From Cryptomeria japonica (Eukaryota > Streptophyta > Pinopsida > Cupressales > Cupressaceae), in contig NC_081406.1 of assembly GCF_030272615.1 (NCBI RefSeq), positions 401,156,939 to 401,220,938 on the forward strand: a stretch of 64,000 nucleotides of DNA, read 5' to 3'. The notes under the pieces are model-generated. The model saw only the letters and a list, made by a program, of their open reading frames with translations, did not search any database and had not been told where the DNA came from. Shown here in pieces: positions 34,149 through 46,865 of this stretch (within the stretch, counting starts at the first letter, position 1; each line of letters starts with the position of its first letter). The translations under genes were made by a program, and so were the position numbers.

Positions 34149-34619
34149 ATCTCTCCCTTTGGCATTGATGGCAACACTCGTGAAAAATGACTAAGTGTCA
34201 ACCTGTATACTGGATCAAAATTTCTAAGGCTCCCCCTTAGATCGAAAACTCAAAACTTGTATCATTCTCTATATATTTTTCACTTTACTCTCCCCCTTTA
34301 ACAACAATGCCAAAGATGGGGTGCTAATCAAAAACTTATATACAAGGGTATATACCAGATATTATACATACTTGAAGATATCTGCAAAAATCGTCTTAAA
34401 AAATCCTAAGTGGGTATCCCAGCCATTCTTCAAGTTATCCAAAACTATAATGAAATCACTAAAAAACATAAGCATATATCTCCACATCTTTCAATTCTCT
34501 CAAAATTGGTTGTGTCATTGTCTTCATGCAATTAACTTTGTTGCTCATCATGGTGTCTATCTGGGGAGTAATAAGGTTTTAGAGCTCACCAACCCACCTC
34601 ATAATTCTCTCCTTTATTA

Positions 34620-35852
34620 AAATTAGGCTCAAGATTTGATCAAATAGAGCCATCACCTGACCTTCTATACTACTAGCAAGGGTTGCATTGGAATCAAATG
34701 ACTGAGATATACTATCAAGCTTGCCCTGGCAAACATCGATCTACTTGTCTATATCTAATGTGAATTTGGATAGTATAAGGCATGACTTGTATATCTTTCC
34801 TACTTCACTCAATGCCTCGGAGATTGTCTATAGTCTTTTGTTCAATATGACTTTGTCATCTTCAATCATCTTTCAGAAAGTCTATATACAAACCTCCTTG
34901 AATTTGTCCAATACTTTCTTAGTGGTTGCATTTTCCAATGACTCAAAATTGGTACTGATATTGTTGATCAACTGTAAGAGTCTGTCGAAGGAGTTAGAAT
35001 TTGGATCTAATTGCAGTTCTGGTACCACCTTTTTTAAAACATCTATAGTCAACTCAATCAGCTTTTTGTCCTCAGTCTCAAATTTAACCAAGTCTTGACT
35101 AGCTTGATCTTGGACCGCTACAACAACCAATAACCTTTCAGCTAGAGACATCTATCCAATGTTAAGAGGTCTATCAAAATTAATGGAGATTTTTGGGAAG
35201 ATCCTTTTCCCTTTGTCCTTAGGATGTCAATTACCATGATTACCAGGACATCATTAGTTTTTTGCTTTCCCTTATTGACCTCTTCACCCTTATCCAGTAG
35301 CTTGTCCTTATCGGACTCCTATTTACCTGCATTATTTTCTAGTTCCCACTCATTATGAACTTCTTCTTTATCCTTTTCTTTTTCTTCAACCTATGTGTCG
35401 GTGTCACCACTTGGTGCAATATAATCTTTTGGTGTCTTTTTGGCCTCTTCAGTTTTCCCTTTCACCATCTTTGGGTGGGCCTTGTCAACGGAGGATTTTG
35501 ACCATCCTCTACATCAAGGGTTGTATTGGCCTGATCTTCTAGATGAGAGGTATCTTCCTTCTAAGAGTCATCCTCATACTTAAGGTTGATTGGAAACCGA
35601 TTTTTCTTTAGAAATTTTTTCCATATTTCTTCATTTTCTTTTCTAACTTCCTCAACCCTGCCAGCCATAAGCCTGTTTACCATGTTTTTACTTTGAAAAT
35701 CTTTCTTGTTGGCTAGCTCCATGAGTATATCAACTTCTTCTTGTGAAATACAAGCACTGATATTAATAAATTCATTCTCTTTCATTTCTTTATCTAATCG
35801 GCTTGTACTCAGCCTTATAGCATCAATAATGTTGTATAAATCTTTTGGAATG
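34620..35852 (-). pseudogene. Element J ORF2, distal part (unknown protein)
   Basis: This continues the minus-strand reading broken by Copia-H. Two clean segments are 35561-35785 (starts MKENEFINISACISQEE; charged, probably helical) and 34882-35151 (starts MSLAERLLVVVAVQDQASQD; predicted amphipathic helices). Between them a lysine-rich stretch contains stops. Reading with stops goes on to about 34620. I recognise no family. The heptad-like spacing suggests coiled coil, which is inference. Confidence 0.5.
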
Positions 35853-35857
35853 TTACG

Positions 35858-37185
35858 TGTTGGACATTGTTGCTGCTAGGATATGTTGTTGTCATTGATG
35901 TCAACATATTCTTGCTCTGGTATTTTAAAATTGATTTATTGGGATCATGGTTTGGTGTCTGGAGTATTTCTAGTATCATTATATCCTTCTATATTGGTTT
36001 CAATGATCTGGAAAGATTAATTGATCATATCATATGATTTGGTTTTGTAGTTTGTTTTTATGATTAGTGCTTTGCAGAGTTCATTATTTCCTCTAGTATA
36101 TTCCAGTGTGATCAAATCTTGAGGTGATATTTTGGGAGATTGTTTGGGATGGTATTGTGTATCTTCATTTAAAATGGTTCATGATTTGGTTCTCCACAAG
36201 TTATCCTTTTTCATGACAGTTGTTGATGTTTGAGTGTTCTTGAGGTTTAGATGTTGATCGATGAAGATTTGATAAGTGGTGTTGGTGCAGCTATGACTAT
36301 TGATTCTAACATTCTTGCTGGTGTTTCCTAATTGTGTCTTATTTGTCTTGATGATTTGTATTGATTGTTGTGTGATTTCTTGGTGATTTTTTTGATCCGG
36401 TGATGTTCTTCATGTTATGTGGTTTTCTTGGTGGTGTAGCATGTTGCAGTTGATCTTGGCATGGTTACCGGTGGTGTTGAGAGTTTGGAAATTTGATTTG
36501 GGTCCATGTTATGTCATGTATATTGTTATATTGGTCTGGTGGTTAATCTTTGTATCATGTGATGTAATTTTGTAATTATGAGTTGAGGGTTTAGCCGACC
36601 TTATTGTCAAGATTGATGAATTGTATAAATAGGTGATATTGTCATGTAATTTTGGTATCGAGGTTGTGTCTACATTTTTCAGAGAGTGGTGTATGTGCAA
36701 ACAAGAATTCATCTTTTAGTATAGTATATTGAGCAGAGATTGGTGTTGTAGAGAAGACAATTGTGCTTAACCGAAACTGTCATCAGGCATTAGCAGATAC
36801 TATTATTGTAGTTCATTTCTTCTGGATTGTAGTTTGAATCTTGCTGCAAGTTAGTGAGACTTCCTTGAGGGTTGTAGCCTTTTGGGTTATTGTATTTTAA
36901 GCAAGTGATCTCTATGAAGTGTGTCTAAATGCTGGTGCATTCCCCATTGTAATCATTTTCACATACTACTATAGAGTATCATCCTATTGTGGGTATGTTC
37001 CCATCATGGTTTTCCCTTAACTAGGTTTTCCATGTCAAAATCCTGGTGTTGTGTGTTGTGCTATCAATTTTCTTATCTTTGTTGTTGCTGTAATTTATTA
37101 GATCTATATTTATGGTTAAGTTTGTAGATCCAGGGAAAACTGGTTCACCACCCCTCTCATTTTTCCTTCATTATTGTTGTCGACA
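35858..37185 (+). repeat. Copia-H 5' LTR (1328 bp)
   Basis: It starts TGTTGGACATTGTTGCTGC and ends TTGTTGTCGACA. It has TATAAAT at 36624-36630 and the shared module GGTTTTCCCTTAACTAGG near 37010. Its C-run near the 3' end is short (ACCACCCCTCTC), unlike the longer runs of C and I. Confidence 0.92.
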
Positions 37186-37187
37186 AT

Positions 37188-37199
37188 TGGTATCAGAGC
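37188..37199 (+). promoter_or_regulatory. Copia-H primer binding site
   Basis: TGGTATCAGAGC is the unchanged site used by many plant Copia elements and complementary to the 3' end of initiator methionine tRNA. It starts three bases after the LTR. Confidence 0.85.
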
Positions 37200-37241
37200 T
37201 AGATACTTCGAAAGAAGCTTAACCACTTGAGGAGATCTAGG

Positions 37242-38330
37242 ATGGCAATTGTAGGTTTTATCTTTAATAAGGAGAGTCTAAGATTTGATGGAAGTAATTA
37301 TGCTATATGGAAGAACCAGATGGAAGTGCACTTGAGATGTCTTGGAGAAGATTACTGGAAGATTACAAAGAATGCTTATTATGTTCCCCCAAATGGACCA
37401 GTTACTATTGATGAGATCAAGGAAGCTGAACATAACATTAGAGCTAAGGAAGCATTGTTGAGCACCCTGAAAGATTTTGAGATGTCTAATGTGATGGGAC
37501 TTCAGACTGCACATGAGATCTGGGAAGAGCTTGAGACCTTGTATGAAGGAGATAAACAAGTAAAAGTTGCTAAGTTGAAGAGTTTGAAATGAAAATATGA
37601 GATGCTAAAGATGGGAGTAGATGAGAACATAAAAACCTTTATGCCTAAGGTGAATGACCTTGTCCTAGGTATCAGATATGCTAGTGAATCCCTTGAAAGA
37701 GATGAAATTGTTTCTAAGGTGTTGAGATCTTTACCTCATGCTTACAAAAATAAGCTAGTTGCTATTGATGAGATCCGAAGTGTGACTACTATGCCAAGTG
37801 ATATGTTGGTTGGAAAGATTGTTGCATTTGAACTGAGCAAATTTGGTGAATCACATGGAAAGTCTGGGACAACATTTAGAGCATTTGTATTCGGAAAGAA
37901 AAAATATGATCCTGAAGAATGCAAAATATCCAGATATGAAAGAGAGAGAAGAGAGATGGAAGAGCAAGAAAGAGAATTAGATGAGCTTGAAGCATTGATT
38001 GCCTAGAGATTGCCTAAGGGAGTTGGTAAGTATGATGGAAAATTGCCTCTGAAATGTTTCTCTTATAATAAGATTTGACATTTTGCTTCTAGATCCCCAG
38101 AGAGAATGTCTAAATATGATAAACATGATAAATTTGATAAGAATGATAGGAATGATAGATATGAGAAGCATGAGAAGTATGATAAGCCTTACAAGCCTTA
38201 CCGAAAGTATAAGCATCAGAAGAACTATTATTATGCTTCTGATGAAGGTATTACAGATGAATAATAAGAAGGAGATGTAGTGGTGTTTATTTCTATCAAA
38301 GGAGATGGATTGATACTTGTTGATTCCACA
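37242..38330 (+). pseudogene. gag: Copia-H gag (broken)
   Basis: ATG at 37242 follows a leader ending CACTTGAGGAGATCTAGG. The Gag core is readable: SNYAIWKNQMEVHL, an unscheduled stop after KLKSLK (about 37590), then KYEMLKMGVDENIKTFM and LRSLPHAYKNK. The zinc knuckle region near 38058-38099 reads CFSYNKI*HFASRS and has lost two cysteines and gained a stop. A basic and aspartate-rich low-complexity stretch (KYDKHDKFDKNDRNDR) follows. It is distinct from the C/I Gag, with roughly half of residues shared by eye. Confidence 0.82.
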
Positions 38331-41234
38331 AGATGCACTATTGAGGAGAAAGATTTAGCTGCTAAAGTTGAAGAGAAAGATGAATGGGTGATTGATAGCA
38401 GTTGTTCACATCATATGACCAATGATAAAAGCAAATTTGTGAGTATGGAAAGATATGATGGTGGAATAGTTAGATTTGGATATGACAAAGCCTATGTGAT
38501 CCATGTGAGAGGTTCTATTTTCTTTGATGGTAAGCATAATACTGATGATGTATTGTATGTTGAAGGTTTGAAGATAATATTTTAAGTGTTGGATAGATGG
38601 TTGACAAAGGTTATGATTTACAATTCAAGAATGGTAAATGAAAGAATCTAAATACCTCTGGTATAAATATTGCATCTAGAACTAAGACTAAAGGTAATAT
38701 CTTTCATTTGAATGCTGGAGAGAAAATTTCTTTTATTGCTTAGATTGATGAAAGTTGGTTGTGGCATAGGAGAATGTGTCTTGTTAATTTTGATTCAATG
38801 ATTAAGATCAGTTCTACAGAAGTTGTTAGAGATTTTCCTAAAATTGTTAAGCCTACTAATTTGGTATGTAAAGAATGTCAAATGAGTAAGAAAACAAGAA
38901 TTTATTTCAAGAGTAAACATTATACATCTAATGGATTTATAGATCTTGTGCATACCAACCTATGTGGACCTATAAACATTAGAAGTGTGCAAGGTGATAG
39001 ATACTTTATGTTACTAATTGATGATTATTTCAGGATGATGTGGGTTATCTTTTTGAAGGAAAAATAAGAAGCATTAGACAAATTCAAAATATTCAAAGAA
39101 AAAGTTGAGACTGAGATAGGAATGAAGGTGAAATGTCTGAGATCTGATAGAGGAGGATAATTTTGTTCTAGAGACTTTGATTCATTTTGTGAGAAGCATG
39201 GGATTAGAAGACAATTATCTACTCCTAGAACCCCACAACAAAATGGAGTTGTTGAAAGGAAGAACATAATTGTCTTAGATGCTACAAGGACTATGTTGAT
39301 TTAAGGGAATGTTCCAAAAATCTATTGGAGAGAAGTTGTTAGCATTGTTTTTTGCATATTAAACCGAGTTCATATAAAAGGTGATACTGGTAAGACTCCT
39401 TATGAGATATGGTTTGGTCATGTTCCTATTGTGAGATATTTCAGAATTTTTGGTAGCAAGTGTTATATCAAGAGAGATGAGGAAATAGGAAAGTTTGATG
39501 CAAGAAGTGATGAAAGAATTTTCTTGGGATATTCAACAAAGAGAAAAGCCTACTGGTGCTACAATAAGAGATTGGGAAAGATAGTAGAAAGTGCAAATGT
39601 GAAAGTTGATCAGAACTATGAAAAAGAGATCAGAGCATGCAGGTATGGTGATGGTTAGAATATTGTTCTAACACCTATTAAGACTAAGGAATTGAAGTGG
39701 AATGATTTGGTAGAGCCTGTTAATCCAGATATTGTTGCTACCGGTGGAGAGGTGTAGGAACCTAAAAATTAGAATAATCAGATGACTCCGATGTATGTAA
39801 GATTGAATCATTCTGAAAATCAAATTATTGGTGACAAAAATAAAGGTGTGATGACAAGAAGAGGACTAGCTGCTGAAGAGGTATGTTTGAATTATACAAT
39901 TAAACCTAAAGATGATGTTGAAGCTTTCAAATATGAAAATTGGATGAGAGTTATGGAAGAAGAATTGAATCAAATTGAAAAGAATAACACATAAGAATTT
40001 TTGCCTACACCTAAAGATAAGAATGTGATTGGTACTAAATGGGTATTCAGGAACAAATTGAATGAAGTTGATGAAGTTGTCAAAAATAAAGCAAGATTGG
40101 TATACAAAGGATATTCATAGAAAGAAGGGATTGATTAAGAGGAGACTTTTGCTCCAGTGGCCAGACTTGAAGATGTTAGACTATTACTTGCATATGCCAC
40201 CTATAAAGATTTCAAGGTATATCAGATGGATGTCAAGTCATCCTTTTTGAATGGTGATCTTGAGGAAGAAGTCTACATTGAGAAACCTGATGGATTTTCA
40301 TTATCAGATGATGGAGATATGGTATGCAAACTGAAGAAAGCTCTTTATGGATTGAAACAAGTCTCTAGAGCCTAATATGCTAGATTGGATAAATATTTAC
40401 TGAAATTGAGATTTAATAAAGGTACCGCTAATAGTAATCTGTATTTCAAGATTGAGAGTGATAACATTTTGATTGCTGAAATCTTTGTTGATGATATTAT
40501 TTTTGGAGGAGTTGATAACCTGAGTATGAAGTTTTCCAGTGATATGCAGAAAAAATTTGAGATGTCTATGATAGAAGAGATGAAATTTTTCTTAGGTTTG
40601 CAGATTTCATAGACTGGAAAAGGTATTTTTTATATCTCAAACTAAATATGTGAAGGAATTATTGAAGAAGTTTGGGTTAGATGACTCCAAACCATTTGGA
40701 ACTCTTATGGTGACGAGCTGCAAACTATCTAAGAATGATGAATCTACGAAAGCTAACCAGTCTTTATACAAATCTATGGTTGGTGGACTGTTATATCTTA
40801 CTCAGACTAGACTAGACATTATGCATGCTATGTGCATGGCTTCTAGATGTCAAGTTGATCCGAAAGAGATTCATGTCACTGCTATAAAGAGGATTTTCAA
40901 ATACTTGAAGGGGACTGTGGATTATAGTTTGTGGTATCTAAGGAATGATGATTTCATGTTATGTTCTTACACTAATGCTGATTGAGTTTGTGATGTTGAT
41001 GACCAAAAGAGTACCTCCGGTGGTGCATTCTTTTTGGGTAAGAAATTGCTTTCATGGGCTAGTAGGAAACAAGATTCAATGTCTTTATCTACTGTTGAAG
41101 TTGAGTACATTGTTGCTACTAGTAACTGCACTCAGGTAGTTTGGATGAAGAAAATATTGAATGATATCAAAGTTATCTATGATGAGCCTATTGTCATATA
41201 TTGTGATAATTCCAGTGATATTAATATATCAAAG
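38331..41234 (+). pseudogene. pol: Copia-H pol up to the Copia-I insertion
   Basis: The protease reads IDSSCSHHM (glycine to serine) near 38391. The integrase zinc region WLWHRRMC..CKECQ is at 38755-38880. The first integrase aspartate is asparagine (HTNLCGP, about 38955); VVERKN is near 39250 and GKFDARSDE near 39490. RT has [15 protein letters not shown] and an intact FVDD at about 40480-40495. RNase H keeps DDQKSTSGGAFFLGKK and YCDNS, and is cut in DINISK at 41234. More than ten stops occur, many at CAG/CAA or TGG positions, plus a frameshift near 40625. Confidence 0.85.
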
Positions 41235-42290
41235 TGTTAGGTCCCGGAGACAACTGAGAGGGGGGGTGAATCACTTGTCTAATAAATTCAAACCAAAAAC
41301 TTATTAACCAACTTAATGCTTAATACTGGTAAATCAGTTAAGTATGCTGGTAGATAGTGTTAACAGTAAATTGCTATACCGGTAAGAATTAATGCATGAA
41401 ACATAAACACAAAGTCATCCACAACACATGACACCAATGTTTGTACGTGGAAACCCTGTAAGGGGAAAAACCACGGTGGGAAACCTTACCCACAATCAAA
41501 TGATACTACTGCAGATAGTAAGTGTACAAAGAGGGGTCTGCACATGCAGAAAGGCCAACAGCCTAGAGCTCACTGCTCAATCACAAATGGGAGTCACACT
41601 AACTATAGTTGGATGGTTAAATCCAATAAGAATGTATTGCACAAAATAGCATCTTCATATGCTCGATTCAGTATCGGTGTAATGCTGATATGCTTCTACA
41701 AAAACCTAACTTCACGTTCAAATGATGTCTTTGTGTATACCTCTGCTTGATCTCGCATATACCTTCACACAATTCTTTTCCACATTCCACACTTGATCTT
41801 ACAAATAAGATCTTACATTTATACCATACCCTAAGACCAATTTTAGTAGGTCTGCTCTACAAGATATTACAATAAAAACATTTTACAAATAATATAATAT
41901 TCGATGCAATAACTGATTGAACATGTTGGCTTAATGCATTTACAACAATAATAAATCATCTCCATAGCATGCCATGTTGATCTAGAAAACATAAACCTAC
42001 CGGTGTAACCCTAGATAACCTGGACCTATTTGACGGTAAAAGCAAATATGCAAATAAGAATATATCAATGATTATTACTTCAAAATAAAGTGTCCACATG
42101 ATGTCTTCAACATTACCAAGTGTCTTGCATATCATTCTAGGTACTGGTGAACAATATATCCTGCTGGTGAACAATATACCAGTAACTGTTGCACAATTTA
42201 CTGTTTGCCAATGAATGTTGCTGGATCTCCAAAGTAGGTGTATTTAGTTGGTGTTGACATCAATGACAAAACCATACCAAAATATGAACA
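41235..42290 (-). repeat. Copia-I 3' LTR (1056 bp)
   Basis: On the plus strand it starts TGTTAGGTCCCGGAG and ends AAATATGAACA, where the partner has AAATACCAACA. It contains the G-run complement of the C tract (41261-41267). It is equal in length to its partner. Confidence 0.95.
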
Positions 42291-42655
42291 ATCTCCCCCT
42301 TTGGCATTGATGGCAACACAAGATGGAAAAACCATCAAAGTGCCAAAACATCAAAGTGCCAAAACAAACAACAATCTTCATTTCTCCCCCTGGGAGTAAC
42401 AATACCAATCTTTCATGTGTCTTTCAAAAACTCTCCCCTAAAATCTCTTTTTCTTACTAAAAAGATAATGTTTTTCCATAGATCTCTCTCCCCCTTTGAC
42501 ATCAAATGCCAAAGTCACAAAAGGTCAAGTTCATACAAAATACCAGCCAATTCAATATACCAACTACTCCCCCTGAGAAGTAGCTTCCTCATAAAAATAT
42601 CAGAATAAAAGATTTGTCCATTTAATTCTACCGGTTGATGACAATCATCAACTAT
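42291..42655 (-). promoter_or_regulatory. Copia-I 3' UTR and purine tracts
   Basis: Complements of purine tracts occur at 42291-42301 (ATCTCCCCCTTT), 42382 (TTTCTCCCCCTGG), 42485 (CTCTCCCCCTTT) and 42566 (CTACTCCCCCTGAG). This is the same series as in Copia-C. No coding is seen. Confidence 0.65.
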
Positions 42656-44504
42656 CTAAGTCTCTACCAGTGGTGGTATGACTCCAAGCTGATCTCTGAG
42701 ATACTCAAAAGTTTCCTTAGGCAAAGGTTTTGTGAAAATATCTGCAAGTTGTTCTTTACTATTCACATAAACCAGTTTTATCTCTTTTTCTTCAACTTTT
42801 TCCCTTAGAAAATTCAGTTTGATAGAAACATGTTTTGTTTTAGAATGTAATACCGGATTTTTAGATATATCAATTGCTGCAGTGTTATCACAGTATATAG
42901 TAATAGGTTCCTTGCATTTTACTTTTATGTGTTTTAACATTTGCTTAAGCCAACGTACCTGTGTACAGTTTGTTGCTGCTAAAACATATTCTGATTCTGC
43001 TGTTGATAAAGATGTACAACTATGTTTCTTACTTAACCAAGAAACTAATCTCTTTCCAAGAAAGAATGCTCCTCCAGTGGTGCTTTTTCTATCATCCACA
43101 TCTCCTACCCAATTTGCATCTGTGTATGCATATAGATCAAAATTTTCATCTTTAGGATACCATAATCCAAGATTTGTTGTGCCTTGTAAGTACCAGAAAA
43201 TCCTTTTTACTGCTGATTCATGATTTTCCCTAGGATTACTCTAAAATCTAGAAACTATACATACTGTATTCATAATATCAGGTCTGGTTTGTGTCAAATA
43301 TAGTAAACCTCCTATCATAGATTTGTATCTAGTTGGATTAATAGGTGTAGATTCATCCCTTTGAGATAATTTGTCATTTGTAGTCATAGGTGTGCTTACC
43401 GGTTTAGAGTTCTCCATCCCAAATTTCTTAAGTATTTCTTTCAAGTACTTAGATTGACTCAAAAATATGCCTTTATCAATCTGTAAAATCTGGAATCCTA
43501 AAAAGAATTTTATTTCTCCAATCATAGACATTTCAAATTCTTGCTGCATTTCAAGAGAAAATTCTTTGCATAATTCATCTTCTCCTCCAAAGATTATATC
43601 ATCAACAAATACTTAAATAATCAAGATGCCATCATTAGTTACTTTGTAATATAAATTGCTATCTGCATTTCCTTTAGTAAAACCAATCTTTAAAAGATAC
43701 TTATCCAATCTTGCATACCAAGCTCTTGGGGCTTGTTTTAATCCATACAGAGCTTTTCTTAATCTGCAAACCATATCATTGTCATCTGTCAAAGAAAATC
43801 CATCAAGTTGTTCAATATAGACTTCCTCTTCAAGATCTCCATTCAAAAATGCACATTTAATATCCATTTGATAAACTTCGTAATCCTTGTGAGCTGCAAA
43901 AGCCAAGAATAATCTAACTGCCTCAATTCTGGCTATTGGTGCAAAGGTTTCATTGTAATCAACTCCTTATTTCTGAGAATATCCCTTACACACTAGTCTT
44001 GCTTTATTTCTGACAACCTTACCATCTTCATTAAGTTTTTTCCTAAATACCCATTTGGTTCCAATTACATTTTTATTTTTAGGCCAGGGAACTAATGTCC
44101 AAGTATTATTTTTCTCAATTTGTCCTAATTCTTCTTCCATAGCTTTAATCCAAAATTTATCTTCACATGCCTCATTGATAGATAATGTTTCAATTTGAGA
44201 AATAAGACATACCTCTTCATTTGCCAATCTTCCTCTTGTCATGACTCCTTTAAATTTGCTTCCAATTATCTATTCTTCAGAATGATTCAGTCTTACATAC
44301 CGGGGTGTCTTAGTCTGTTGTTGTTCTTCAATTACTATGGAATCCTCTAATGATACTGGAGTAACTAGATCATCATTCTATATCGGTGGATTTATTGTAG
44401 GTTCATTTGTCATAATTTCTATTTCCGGTTCAGAGTCTATATACCTTGAAGTTCCTCTAAATTGTTCATCAATCTTTACATTTGTACTCTCAACAATTTT
44501 CTAT
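42656..44504 (-). pseudogene. pol: Copia-I reverse transcriptase and RNase H
   Basis: On the minus strand RT begins after the linker (MTRGRLANEEVCLIS at 44242). A stop falls after CKGYSQK near 43967 and another just before the catalytic box (GILII*VFVDD, about 43613); FVDD itself is intact. A third stop lies near 43240 in the connection. RNase H is open from 43099 to the stop at 42656, with STAESEYVLAA, IYCDNTAAIDIS and EQLADIFTKPL. It has fewer breaks than Copia-C in this part and no frameshift in RNase H. Confidence 0.88.
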
Positions 44505-45869
44505 AATCTTTTATTAGAACATCTATATGCCTTGCTCTTAGATGAATAACCAAGAAATATTCCTTCATCACTTCTAGGATCAAACTTGCCAATATACTCA
44601 TCTCTTCTAATATAACATTTGCTTCCAAAAATTCTGAAGTACTTAAGATTAGGAATATTACCAAACCATAGTTCATGAGGGGTCTTACCAGTTTCACCTT
44701 TGATGTGAACTTTGTTGAATGTATAGACAACAGTGCTTACTGCCTCTCTCCAGTACACGTGGTAGATTTGCTTCTGATAACATACTTCTTGCTGCATCCA
44801 AAATAGTTCTGTTTTTCCTTTCAACAACACCATTCTGTTGTGGTGTCTGAGATGCTGATAACTATCTTTTGATTCCATTTACTTCATAGAATGTATTAAA
44901 ATCTTTAGATGTTAATTCTCCTCCTTGATCTGATCTTAAACATTTAATTTTCTTACCGGTTTCATTTTCAACCATTACTTTCAATAGTTTGAACTTCCCA
45001 AGTGCTTCTGATTTTTCTCTGAGAAAAGTAACCCAACACATTCTAGAATAATCATCAATAATTAGCATGAAATATCTATCACCTTGTAAGATTTTAGTTC
45101 TAGCTAAACCACATAAATTATTGTGAATTAAATCAAGAGCATTATTGGATTTTTTTGGAGTACTTTTGAAACTAGCTCTAACTTGTTTTCCAAATTGACA
45201 TTCCTTGCAAATTGTATTCTGAGGTTTTACAATTTTAGGTAGATCTCTAACTGCCTTAGAAGTACTGATTTTTACCATGCAATCAAAATTTACATGACAT
45301 AGTCTTTTATACCATAGCCAACTTTCATCTATATGTGCAATTAAGCATGCCTTTTCACTATTATTCAAATGAAAGATATTACCTCTAGTCTGATTACTGG
45401 TTGCAATTTCCAAACCAGTTCTATTTATGATTTTGCATTTTCCATTTTTAAATTGTAACTGAAAACCTTTCTCAGCTAATTGACCAACACTTAAAAGATT
45501 ATGTTTTAATCCTTCAACATAGTAGACATTGTCAGTGTTATGTTTACCATCAAGAGATATTGAACCCTTACCTTTGATTGAACAGGCTTTGTCATCTCCG
45601 AATCTTACTAAACCTCCATTGTATTCTTGAAAGTTCAAGAATTTACCTTTGTCTCTAGTCATGTGATGTGAGCATCCTGAGTCAATAATCCATTCATCCT
45701 TTGATTCAACTTTAGCTGCTAGGGCTTGTTCTACCGATTGAGCAATAGGTGCCAATTGATCTTCTGTTATAGCAACAAAGACCCATCCATTGTATGTTGG
45801 ATCCTCATCAGAATCATCAGTCACACCTTCATCAGTAATGTAACAAGATTTATCTTTGTTTTTCTTAAA
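44505..45869 (-). pseudogene. pol: Copia-I protease and integrase
   Basis: The protease active site is intact (IDSGCSHHM, about 45660-45690). The integrase zinc region (WLWYKRLCHVNFD..CKECQ) is present. The first catalytic aspartate has become asparagine and its neighbour is changed too (LIHNNLCGL), so integrase should be inactive. The second aspartate (RSDQGGEL) is intact. A stop at about 44862 and a shift of frame separate this from VVERKN and YWREA; GKFDPRSDEGIFLGYS follows at about 44540-44590. Confidence 0.85.
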
Positions 45870-46808
45870 TCTGTATCTCTGATATTCAGGATTAGGTTTG
45901 TATGTTCTTCTAGCTTCTTCTCTTAGTCTAGCATGTCTATTAGGGCATCTTGAAGCCATATGACCAATCTTATTGCAGTTAAAACATTTAAAGGGTGCTT
46001 TACCTTCATACTTACTTCCAATTGGGCCTTTTGGCATTTTTCTTGCAAATAGTGCTTCAAGTTCTTCAAGCTCTTCATTCTCCTTCCTGGTTTCTTCAAG
46101 TTCTCTTGCATAAAAGGCTCTTTAGTCTAATTTGTCAAAAGATGGAGTAGATGATGTTGATGCTTTGAAGGCCAAATCAGTTTTTATAGTAGCAACAGGA
46201 CCAAATTCCTCAATTTCAAAAGCTGAAAGTTTTCCAATCAATGTATCCCTAGTTATTGATGTATTAGGCATTGTTCTCAACTCATTTATAGTAGTAACCT
46301 TCATTTTATATTCCGGTGGCAAACCTCTTAAGATTTTTGAAACAATCTCATCTTCGCTCAAGGTTCCTCCACAACATTTGATACCCAAAACAGTTTCATT
46401 TACTCTTTCCATAAAAGCAGAAATCCTTTCATCTTCTTCCATTTTTAGATGTTCATACCTGACTCGAAAGCTTTCATGTTTTGCAATTTTGACTATGGAA
46501 TCTCTTTCATTCAGTGTTTCAAAATGATCCCAAATAGCTTTAGCAGTAGACCTATCTGATAATCCCATGATTTGTTGATCTGATAATGCGCTCAAGAGTG
46601 CTTCTCTTGCTTTGCAATCATTTTCCTCATCTTTAGCTAAAGTAGTGGGAGCAGTCTAACTAGCTACAACAGTAGTATAACCATTCTTAGTAACTTCCCA
46701 GATGTCTTTACCAATGTAATTCAGATGTGTCTCCATTCTAATTTTCCATATCCCATAGTTGGTTCCATCAAGTTTAGGACTATCCTTTCTGAAATAATTA
46801 GTAGACAT
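45870..46808 (-). pseudogene. gag: Copia-I gag
   Basis: The start codon is at 46808 after the conserved leader. A stop interrupts the variable region (VVAS*TAPT, about 46657). The core then runs to a TAA at 46122, the same codon at which Copia-C has TAG and K has tryptophan. The linker and a complete zinc knuckle CFNCNKIGHMASRC follow at 45945-45986. It is otherwise nearly identical to the Copia-C Gag. Confidence 0.85.
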
Positions 46809-46850
46809 TGGATCTCCTCAAGTTGTTAAACTTCTGCAAAAAGAGGACTA

Positions 46851-46863
46851 AGCTCTAATACCA
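46851..46863 (-). promoter_or_regulatory. Copia-I primer binding site
   Basis: The complement reads TGGTATTAGAGCT, one transition away from TGGTATCAGAGC. It sits three bases from the 5' LTR, as in C and H. Confidence 0.75.
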
Positions 46864-46865
46864 AT

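Noticed and set aside
34882-35151. A free-standing host gene on the minus strand
   Set aside because: It lies in line with the other J ORF2 pieces, between J's purine tract and the Copia-H insertion, so it is better read as part of J.
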